DNA from: JBCDCB01 sp039182735
Lineage (GTDB): Bacteria; Planctomycetota; Phycisphaerae; Phycisphaerales; UBA1924
Reading direction: 5' to 3'
Assembly (NCBI GenBank): GCA_039182735.1
Contig: JBCDCB010000061.1
Coordinates: forward strand, 1 to 6,351
DNA length: 6,351 nucleotides
In this document: positions 1 through 6,351 of the stretch, piece by piece
Layout: each line of letters starts with the position of its first letter
Numbering within the stretch: the stretch's first letter is position 1
The notes under the pieces: generated by a model
Told to the model about the DNA's origin: nothing
Seen by the model: the letters and a program-made list of their open reading frames with translations, nothing else
The model's database searches: none
Translations under genes and position numbers: made by a program

Positions 1-322
1 CGCTGGACGAGGACTTGGTCACGCCGGTGACGCGGATCTCGATCTTGACCTTGCAGCGGTTGGAGAGTTCGATCTCGTCGTTGGGTTGCAGTCGGTAGCG
101 CCCGGAGATCTTCTGGCCTTTGACGGAGGTCCCGAGCGCCGAGAGGTTCTCGAGGAAGACCTTGCCGCCCTCTTCGACGACGCGCGCGTGCTCCCACGAG
201 ATGGACTCGTCCTCGAGCTTGAGCTCGGCGGCGTCGGACCGACCGATCAGGCACGAGCCGCCATCGACTTCGCACGACTTGCCCTCGTCGGGCCCGGTGG
301 TGACCGCCAGGTAGTACGGCAT
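1..322 (-). CDS. FHA-domain protein, 3' end beyond the window
   Basis: This is a partial gene of unknown full length; 107 codons are visible, starting at the ATG at 320-322, and the frame is open to the window edge. Residues 1 to about 98 form a forkhead-associated (FHA) domain, a fold that binds phosphothreonine peptides. The markers are G27-R28 (LIGRSD), the S42-x-x-H45 motif (SWEH), and a turn ending G64-T65 and K68-G69. The Asn usually found before that Gly-Thr is Leu63 here. After the domain comes a serine run (residues 104-107), probably a linker to a further region that cannot be seen. No signal peptide is present, so it should be cytoplasmic. It starts 32 bases after the tadC stop with only a weak purine tract (GGGGA) about 10 bases upstream. 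No in-frame ATG, GTG or TTG lies between the tadC stop and this ATG. Its place as the last visible gene of the tad operon, with another FHA domain fused to CpaF, suggests a regulatory or scaffold role; that is inference. Confidence 0.85.
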   Translation of the reverse strand, partial: MPYYLAVTTGPDEGKSCEVDGGSCLIGRSDAAELKLEDESISWEHARVVEEGGKVFLENLSALGTSVKGQKISGRYRLQPNDEIELSNRCKVKIEIRVTGVTKSSSS

Positions 323-354
323 CGCGTCGCGTTCCCCGTCCGCCCTCTCCGGGC

Positions 355-1320
355 TCAGAATCCTTCCGACTGCCCTTCGCCGAACGACCCGTCAAGATAC
401 CGCACGATGAAGGGCGCGAACAGCAGCAGCAGCGCCGCCATGAAGACGATCATCGACGGGATCAGCACCAGCACGCCCGCCTTTCCCGCATAATCCATCG
501 CGTCCTGGATGCGTCGCTTCTTCGCGGCGTCCGCCAGACGCTCGAGCGTGTCCGCGATCGGCTGCCCGAGTTCCTGCGACTGCAGCACGTCGTCGACGAA
601 GAGCCGGATCATCGGGATGGGCACGCGGTTGCCGAAGTTCTGGAACGCCTCGACGGTCGTGCTGCCCATGTTGATATCGGTCATGATGTTGCGGAACTCG
701 TCGCCCACGGGGTGGCCGGCGTAGTCCTCGGTGACGCGCTCCATCGCGATCTGCAGCGAGGCGCCAGACTTCATCGTCAGCACGAGCAGGTCGAGCACGT
801 ACGGGAAGGTGCGGTTGATCGCTTTCTCGCGTTTGATCGCCTCGCTCTTGTAGGTGCCCTTCATCATGCTCGGACCCGCCGCGAAGAGCACGAACGGGAG
901 CACGAAGACGAGCACGTTGTCGAAGAGCAGCCAGAGCACGATCGCGAAGAGGGCGGCGAGCCCGAAGCCCGTGAGGAACGCCGCGCCCATGACCTCGTCG
1001 TCATCGAACCCGCCCGGGAACCCCGCGCGGGCGTACCACCCGAGCAGTTCGGCGCGCGTCTTCTCCATCGGGATCGCCTGCACCAGCGGCAGCGCCACCG
1101 GCATGAAGAGCAGCGCCAGCCGCATGATGCCCTCGGCCTGATCCGCCCGCCCTCGGTAGATCTCACGCTGCTCGTCGGAGATCTGCAGATCCCCGAGCGC
1201 CGACGAGGTCGAGAGCTTCCTCGGGCGCGACGCCGCCGAACCGGCGAGCCACGCGAGCGCCGTCGCGACGCCGAGCCCGATGGCGGCGGCGAACAAGACC
1301 TGCATGATGATCGGGTCCAT
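355..1320 (-). CDS. tadC: Tad pilus inner-membrane platform protein TadC
   Basis: This is a 321-residue type II secretion F-family membrane protein, the second of two platform subunits of the Tad/Flp machine. Hydrophobic segments lie at about residues 8-28, 65-82, 112-150 (probably two spans) and 283-305. The cytoplasmic F-domain lies between them at about 170-282: it begins FPYVLDLLVLTMKSG, continues with the GASLQIAMERV helix, and ends in the basic stretch AAKKRRIQDAMDYAGKAG that precedes the final span. This layout, with a long N-terminal part and one F-domain near the C-terminus, is that of TadC. It pairs with TadB in the inner membrane, and the two are thought to transmit CpaF ATPase movements to the growing pilus. 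The ATG at 1318-1320 is chosen because GAGGAG lies 5 bases upstream; that site overlaps the tadB stop codon, so the two genes are probably translationally coupled. TadB versus TadC is assigned by order and architecture. Confidence 0.92.
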   Translation of the reverse strand: MDPIIMQVLFAAAIGLGVATALAWLAGSAASRPRKLSTSSALGDLQISDEQREIYRGRADQAEGIMRLALLFMPVALPLVQAIPMEKTRAELLGWYARAGFPGGFDDDEVMGAAFLTGFGLAALFAIVLWLLFDNVLVFVLPFVLFAAGPSMMKGTYKSEAIKREKAINRTFPYVLDLLVLTMKSGASLQIAMERVTEDYAGHPVGDEFRNIMTDINMGSTTVEAFQNFGNRVPIPMIRLFVDDVLQSQELGQPIADTLERLADAAKKRRIQDAMDYAGKAGVLVLIPSMIVFMAALLLLFAPFIVRYLDGSFGEGQSEGF

Positions 1321-1325
1321 GCGCG

Positions 1326-1331
1326 CTCCTC
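1326..1331 (-). promoter_or_regulatory. Ribosome-binding site of tadC, overlapping the tadB stop
   Basis: GAGGAG on the minus strand stands 5 bases before the tadC ATG. Its first two bases are the last two bases of the tadB TGA (1330-1332). This fixes the tadC start and suggests that ribosomes finishing tadB start tadC. Confidence 0.85.
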
Positions 1332-2190
1332 AGATATCCGAGTTGATGATCTTCCACGCCCACGCGGCGCCGGCGAGCGTCATCACCGCCGCCACACCGA
1401 GCATCGCGCGCCCGTACGGATCGGTGAACAGTTTGATCACGCCCCCCGCGTCGATGAACCCCACGAGCACCAGCATCACCGCCGGCGTGATCGCCAGGAC
1501 CTTGATGTTCGTGCGCCCTTCCGACGTCGCGGCGTAGACCTCGCGGGCCATCTCCTGCATCTGCTGCAGCGAGTGCGCGAGGCGTTCGAGCGTGACGACG
1601 ACGTTGCCGCCCATCTGCTGGTTGATCGAAACGGCGGAGGCGAAGAGCGTGAAGTTCGGGAGCTTGAGCCGGCGTTTGGCCTCGTCGATCGAGCCGACGA
1701 GGTCCGCGCCGTGTTTCCACTGGTTCGAGATGATGCGGAACTCGACGTTCACGGGGCTCGGCGCGCGCTCGGCGGTGCGGTCGATCGCCTGGATGAGCGT
1801 CATGCCCGACGCGACCGACGTGGACATCTGCAAGACCGCCTGCGGGAGCTGCTCGTCGATGAGCTGGCGCCGCTTGTACCACCGCCAGGAGACAAAGGCG
1901 TTCGGGATCAGCAGCAGCAACAGCCACAGGATCATCCCGACGATGATGCTCCCGAAGAGGAACACGAGCAGCGGGATCACGGCGATGTACGCGAGGTAAA
2001 TCAGCCCGATCTGCACGCGACCGTCGTACGGGTCGGGGCTGAATCGCCACATCACGTCGCGCAGCCACTGGACGTGCGTCCAGTACATGTCGGCGAGCGT
2101 CCGGCGCGCGGCGAAGACGCCGAGCCCCACGCTCACCGCCACGCACGCCGCGATCACGGCCCGCACCACGACCGGGTCGTAGAAGTCCAT
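1330..2190 (-). CDS. tadB: Tad pilus inner-membrane platform protein TadB
   Basis: This is a 286-residue F-family membrane protein that with TadC forms the platform driven by CpaF. Hydrophobic spans lie at about residues 8-26, 62-99 (probably two), 229-247 and 262-280. The F-domain occupies about 110-228: it opens with IDEQLPQAVLQMSTSVASGM, the classic TadB 'EQLPdAL...aGhsl' start, and holds QQMGGNVVVTLERLA and the AATSEGRTN segment before the next span. These are standard family landmarks and nothing looks missing. The ATG at 2188-2190 is separated from the cpaF stop by one base and has GGAGGT 8 bases upstream, inside the last codons of cpaF, so the start is well supported. It is co-transcribed with and probably translationally coupled to cpaF. 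The length is close to that usual for the family. Confidence 0.93.
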   Translation of the reverse strand: MDFYDPVVVRAVIAACVAVSVGLGVFAARRTLADMYWTHVQWLRDVMWRFSPDPYDGRVQIGLIYLAYIAVIPLLVFLFGSIIVGMILWLLLLLIPNAFVSWRWYKRRQLIDEQLPQAVLQMSTSVASGMTLIQAIDRTAERAPSPVNVEFRIISNQWKHGADLVGSIDEAKRRLKLPNFTLFASAVSINQQMGGNVVVTLERLAHSLQQMQEMAREVYAATSEGRTNIKVLAITPAVMLVLVGFIDAGGVIKLFTDPYGRAMLGVAAVMTLAGAAWAWKIINSDI

Positions 2191-2191
2191 G

Positions 2192-4084
<1,893 letters not shown>

Positions 4085-4089
4085 GCACG

Positions 4090-4096
4090 CCTCCTT
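4090..4096 (-). promoter_or_regulatory. Ribosome-binding site of cpaF
   Basis: AAGGAGG stands 5 bases before the cpaF ATG, in a purine tract (AGGAGAAGGAGG) that offers two overlapping Shine-Dalgarno matches. It fixes the start so that the whole FHA domain is included in the protein. Confidence 0.8.
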
Positions 4097-4101
4097 CTCC
4101 T

Positions 4102-4115
4102 GCCGACACGTCGGC
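4102..4115 (-). other. Small inverted repeat between cpaB and cpaF
   Basis: GCCGA and TCGGC arms (5 bp) flank a 4-base loop, in the 45-base gap between the cpaB stop and the cpaF ATG and just upstream of the cpaF ribosome-binding tract. No U-run follows, so it is not an intrinsic terminator. It could be an intercistronic stem-loop influencing mRNA processing or cpaF translation, or it could be chance in GC-rich DNA. Confidence 0.35.
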
Positions 4116-4129
4116 GAGGTGTACGCGGT

Positions 4130-4999
4130 TCAGACGCCGGGATCGTCGGATTCGCTCGTCGAGCCCATCGGGCGCGTGGAGCGGAGCAAGAGCGTGAACT
4201 TGTTCTTCCCGCCGGCACCGACGCGGAGCAGGGTGCGCGCGTCTTCGGCAGTGACCTCGAGCGTGACGGTCTTGGCGTCGCCGGTCGCGAGGCTGAGCAT
4301 CTCGTCCTCGACGTTGCGGACGGCGAGCTGTCGGCGTGTGCCGTACAGACGGTTGCCCACGGCGAGCACGCGCACGTTGGAGAGCACCGTCTCGGAGATC
4401 CACTGCTCGGTGGTCCCGCCGCCGATCGACGAGCCGGCCATCGCCTGCGAGACCACGCCGGCGATCACCGAGTTGAGGTCCTGCCCGGAGGTAGCGGCCT
4501 GCTGCATCGCCGCGGGATCCACGTTCGCCTGCGGGGGCGGCGGGGGAGCCGGTCGGCTCACGATCACGTCCACCATGTCTTCGGGCATCAGCAGCCCGGC
4601 GTGCGTGCTCGTCTCGTCCACGCGGATCGTCATCGCCCGCATGTTGGTCGAGAAGTCCAGATCGCGGACCTCGGCGAGGTACGAGTACAGCAGCGGCGAG
4701 CCGTTGGTGACCGGCTGCGACAGCCGCTTCCCGATGATGGAGGGTTTATCAGCCGGCTGAATCGCCCGGCGCGCAATCGGGAGGTCCAGCGGGACCTCTT
4801 CCTCGATGACATCGCCCTCACTCAGCAGCGCGCCCGCCGGCAGATCCGCGTTCGCAAAAAGCACCGTCTTTGTCCGCGACGACACGCTCTGTTCGGCGGC
4901 CGCCGACCCGGTGCCCGCCTGGATCAGGAAGAACGCGAGCAGAAACGCGACCAATCCAGAGACAACAGCGATCGCACCAAGCAGCTTGTTTGCGCTCAT
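4130..4999 (-). CDS. cpaB: Flp pilus assembly protein CpaB/RcpC
   Basis: This is a 289-residue, membrane-anchored periplasmic component of Tad/Flp pilus machines; in the family it is thought to work with the secretin channel. The protein has an N-terminal membrane segment (about residues 6-28, LLGAIAVVSGLVAFLLAFFL). A SAF domain (about 46-110) follows, with VLFANADLPAGALLSEGDV and IIGKRLSQPVTNGSPLL, and then the CpaB/RcpC domain with MRAMTIRVDET, the MPEDMVDVIV strand, and the SNVRVLAVG strand near 207-215. Between MPEDMVDVIV and SNVRVLAVG lies an unusual loop of about 50 residues containing five consecutive prolines (152-156) and Ala/Gln/Ser-rich sequence. The ATG at 4997-4999 is preferred: GAGGAG lies 7 bases upstream, and the membrane segment then starts right after the N-terminus. 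A GTG at 5062 would only add 21 Arg-rich residues without a good ribosome-binding site. This is the first gene of the tad operon and is followed directly by cpaF rather than by the secretin gene cpaC. Confidence 0.93.
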   Translation of the reverse strand: MSANKLLGAIAVVSGLVAFLLAFFLIQAGTGSAAAEQSVSSRTKTVLFANADLPAGALLSEGDVIEEEVPLDLPIARRAIQPADKPSIIGKRLSQPVTNGSPLLYSYLAEVRDLDFSTNMRAMTIRVDETSTHAGLLMPEDMVDVIVSRPAPPPPPQANVDPAAMQQAATSGQDLNSVIAGVVSQAMAGSSIGGGTTEQWISETVLSNVRVLAVGNRLYGTRRQLAVRNVEDEMLSLATGDAKTVTLEVTAEDARTLLRVGAGGKNKFTLLLRSTRPMGSTSESDDPGV

Positions 5000-5006
5000 A
5001 CATCCG

Positions 5007-5012
5007 CTCCTC
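5007..5012 (-). promoter_or_regulatory. Ribosome-binding site of cpaB
   Basis: GAGGAG lies 7 bases before the ATG at 4997-4999. It decides the start in favour of the shorter protein, whose membrane segment begins near residue 6, over the upstream GTG at 5062. Confidence 0.8.
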
Positions 5013-5065
5013 GCGTTGGCACGCCGGGCCCTGCCCGACGCGGACGACCTTCGGTCACGCACGAA

Positions 5066-5100
5066 CGCGACCGCCCGCCCTCCCCGCGTCGATGGTCGCG
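5066..5100. repeat. Inverted repeat, 7-bp arms, in the cpaB leader
   Basis: CGCGACC (5066-5072) and GGTCGCG (5094-5100) are perfect complements separated by 21 bases. In RNA they could form a stem-loop in the cpaB leader about 65 bases before the start codon. The high GC makes a chance origin possible. Confidence 0.4.
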
Positions 5101-5109
5101 AGAAGGTGG

Positions 5110-5129
5110 GTAGACAGGGAAGAGTCTAC
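5110..5129. repeat. Dyad GTAGAC-N8-GTCTAC, candidate operator
   Basis: Perfect 6-bp arms (5110-5115 and 5124-5129) flank an 8-base spacer. The dyad sits in the least GC-rich part of the presumed tad promoter region, 20 to 40 bases downstream (in the direction of transcription) of the msr terminator. Size and symmetry suit a dimeric regulator, but no known binding motif is recognised. It overlaps the weak candidate -10 sequence. Confidence 0.4.
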
Positions 5130-5147
5130 ATTCACATCCGCTCACGC

Positions 5148-5177
5148 AAAAAGAACAGCCCGGGCGGGTGCCCGGGC
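5148..5177 (-). terminator. Rho-independent terminator of the msr gene
   Basis: On the minus strand an 8-bp perfect GC stem (GCCCGGGC twice, 5170-5177 and 5158-5165) with a 4-base loop is followed at once by TGTTCTTTTT, a good U-tract. It begins 33 bases after the reductase stop codon and points in its direction. It separates the reductase transcript from the tad operon. Confidence 0.88.
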
Positions 5178-5210
5178 CGGTGGCTCAAAGCGTGGTGTGC
5201 GCGGTGAAGA

Positions 5211-6278
5211 TCACTGCGGCAGACCGCAGCTCCGACCGTGACGGACGTTGTAATCCTGGTGGTACTCCTCGGCGGGCCAGAACGTCGCCATCGGGTTCAA
5301 CTCCGTGACGATCTTCTTGTCCCCCCACTGCCCGCGATCTTCGAGCTCGTCGATAAACGCCTTGGCCTGCTTGGCTTGCGACTCGTTCGCGGCGAAGATC
5401 GCCGAGCGGTACTGCGTGCCGACATCCGGGCCCTGGCGGTTGAGCGTCGTCGGATTGTGGATCCGGAAGAAGAGTTCGAGCAGGTCGCGGTACGAGACAC
5501 GCGCGGGGTCGTACACCACGCGCACCGATTCGGTGTGCCCGGTCGTGCCGTTGCACACCTCGCGATAGGTCGGGGTGTCCACGTGCCCACCCTGATAGCC
5601 GCTCACGGCATCGAGCACGCCGGGCGTGTGCTCGAAGCGATCTTCGATGCCCCAGAAGCACCCGCCGGCGAAGTACGCCGTCTCGGTCTGAACCGGCTGC
5701 GCGGCGGGCGGGAGCGCTTCACCGTTGGCGAAGAACACCATCGCCTGCCCGTTCAGGCAGAAACGCAGGCCCGTCGGCTTCGGACCGTCCTGAAAGACGT
5801 GCCCGAGATGCCCCCGGCAGCGTTCGCACTCGATCTCCGTCCGCACCATCCCGTACGAACGATCTTCCTTCGTGTGGATGTGCGCGACATCGACTGGCTG
5901 GAAGAAGCTCGGCCACCCGGACCCGGAATCGAACTTCGCGTCAGACGAGAACAGCGGCAGCGAGCACAGCGCGCAGCAGTACGTGCCTTCCTGCTTGTTG
6001 TCGAGGAGCCCGCCGCAGAAGGGCGGCTCGGTCCCATCATTGAGCATGATCTTCCGTGCTTCGTCAGAGAGCTTCTCCGCCAGCTTCTCGACCGTCTCGC
6101 GCGGCAGCGGCGTGATGTCGTGACCGGAGTCGGAGTAGACCGGGAGATCGGTCGCGTGCGAAGTGGGCATGACGTCTCCTTGGATCGAAGGGCCGGCGCC
6201 GTTGAGCGACACGAGCGCGCCGCCGGCACCGAGGGCGATCCCGATCAGCGACGCAAAGACCATCTGAATCATGTTCAC
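5211..6278 (-). CDS. msrBA: Membrane-anchored bifunctional methionine sulfoxide reductase MsrB-MsrA
   Basis: This 355-residue enzyme reduces both stereoisomers of methionine sulfoxide in oxidised proteins. Residues 5-26 are a hydrophobic segment without a lipobox, either an uncleaved anchor or a signal peptide. MsrB covers about 57-186: the zinc-binding cysteines are C102/C105 and C151/C154, and the catalytic Cys174 is in RFCLNG. The usual recycling-Cys position in SGSGWPS is Ser120; Cys88 (PPFCGG) lies 86 residues before the catalytic Cys and probably replaces it. MsrA covers about 198-355: the catalytic Cys207 is in GGCFWG, and Cys351 near the C-terminus is the likely resolving cysteine. 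The domain order is B then A. The GTG at 6276-6278 has GGGAGG 5 bases upstream; an ATG two codons later is also possible. A second strong start at the ATG 6168-6170 would give a 319-residue soluble form. The gene is followed by its own terminator. The N-terminal segment suggests action outside the cytoplasm. Confidence 0.95.
   Translation of the reverse strand: MNMIQMVFASLIGIALGAGGALVSLNGAGPSIQGDVMPTSHATDLPVYSDSGHDITPLPRETVEKLAEKLSDEARKIMLNDGTEPPFCGGLLDNKQEGTYCCALCSLPLFSSDAKFDSGSGWPSFFQPVDVAHIHTKEDRSYGMVRTEIECERCRGHLGHVFQDGPKPTGLRFCLNGQAMVFFANGEALPPAAQPVQTETAYFAGGCFWGIEDRFEHTPGVLDAVSGYQGGHVDTPTYREVCNGTTGHTESVRVVYDPARVSYRDLLELFFRIHNPTTLNRQGPDVGTQYRSAIFAANESQAKQAKAFIDELEDRGQWGDKKIVTELNPMATFWPAEEYHQDYNVRHGRSCGLPQ
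6176..6181 (-). promoter_or_regulatory. Internal ribosome-binding site in msrBA
   Basis: AAGGAG lies 5 bases before an in-frame ATG (6168-6170, Met37), inside the codons for Gln33 to Asp35. The match and spacing are as good as those of the upstream start, so translation could also begin after the membrane segment. Whether it is used cannot be told from sequence. Confidence 0.5.
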
Positions 6279-6283
6279 GTGAA

Positions 6284-6289
6284 CCTCCC
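6284..6289 (-). promoter_or_regulatory. Ribosome-binding site of the long msrBA form
   Basis: GGGAGG stands 5 bases before the GTG at 6276-6278 and 11 bases before the ATG at 6270-6272. It supports translation of the form with the hydrophobic N-terminal segment. The spacing slightly favours the GTG. The remaining 60 or so bases to the window end include an AT-richer patch (TTCGAAGAATAT, minus strand) that may be part of the promoter, but no clear -35/-10 pair is visible. Confidence 0.65.
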
Positions 6290-6351
6290 AACATCCTGGA
6301 ACGACGCCAGGGAGCGGCTACCCGCTGCATATTCTTCGAACACGCGAGGGC

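Larger units (their letters stand above)
5000..5147 (-). promoter_or_regulatory. Leader/probable promoter region of the tad operon
   Basis: The roughly 150 bases between the msr terminator and cpaB hold no gene. Because transcription from the reductase gene should stop at 5148-5177, the promoter of cpaB-cpaF-tadB-tadC is expected here. The least GC-rich part is at 5110-5147. A weak sigma70-like pair can be drawn on the minus strand (TTGCGT, then TAGACT after about 15 bases), but it matches consensus poorly and the true start point is unknown. Two inverted repeats (5110-5129 and 5066-5100) lie inside it. Confidence 0.35.

Noticed and set aside
86..493. Plus-strand open frames near the left end
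   Set aside because: The minus strand here encodes a clear FHA domain (1-322) and the tadC C-terminus. The plus-strand frames have no recognisable features.
5000..5062. Longer cpaB start at the GTG at 5062
   Set aside because: It adds 21 Arg-rich residues ahead of the membrane segment and lacks a well-spaced ribosome-binding site, whereas the ATG at 4997-4999 has GAGGAG at 7 bases.
5148..6278. Reductase gene as first gene of the tad operon
   Set aside because: All genes share a strand, but a strong GC stem with U-tract lies between them in the right orientation, and a leader of about 150 bases follows it. Partial read-through cannot be excluded.
6294..6326. Two small hairpins upstream of msrBA (CCTGG/CCAGG and AGCGG/CCGCT)
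   Set aside because: Five-base stems of this kind are expected by chance in GC-rich DNA, and there is no riboswitch-like architecture or U-tract.

Overview
This window is GC-rich. Every gene I can support lies on the minus strand, so transcription runs from high to low coordinates. It holds two transcription units. The upstream one is a single gene, a membrane-anchored MsrB-MsrA methionine sulfoxide reductase fusion (5211-6278), followed by a convincing rho-independent terminator (5148-5177). The second is a compact operon for a Tad/Flp-type pilus or secretion machine: cpaB (4130-4999), cpaF/tadA with an N-terminal FHA domain (2192-4084), tadB (1330-2190), tadC (355-1320), and a gene for a second FHA-domain protein that runs off the left edge (1-322).

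The parts fit one machine. CpaB is the periplasmic, SAF-domain assembly factor. CpaF is the cytoplasmic secretion ATPase. TadB and TadC form the inner-membrane platform that CpaF drives. The two FHA domains, one fused to the motor and one in its own protein, suggest control by protein (threonine) phosphorylation. No prepilin, prepilin peptidase, secretin (CpaC/RcpA) or TadZ/CpaE gene lies between the genes seen here; cpaB is followed directly by cpaF. cpaF-tadB and tadB-tadC are packed so that the ribosome-binding site of each downstream gene lies in the end of the gene before it.

Between the terminator and cpaB lies a leader of about 150 bases with two inverted repeats; it is the likely promoter and control region of the tad operon. 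The reductase gene has a second, well-placed ribosome-binding site and ATG just after its hydrophobic N-terminal segment. It may therefore be made in both an anchored and a soluble form.

The organism is a Gram-negative-type bacterium with high GC. The FHA-CpaF architecture and the gene order suggest Planctomycetota (perhaps Phycisphaerae), but Myxococcota or another FHA-rich phylum cannot be excluded from the sequence alone. Long plus-strand reading frames opposite the operon are judged to be antisense shadows. I see no RNA gene, mobile element or CRISPR array. No gene-free stretch exceeds about 210 bases.
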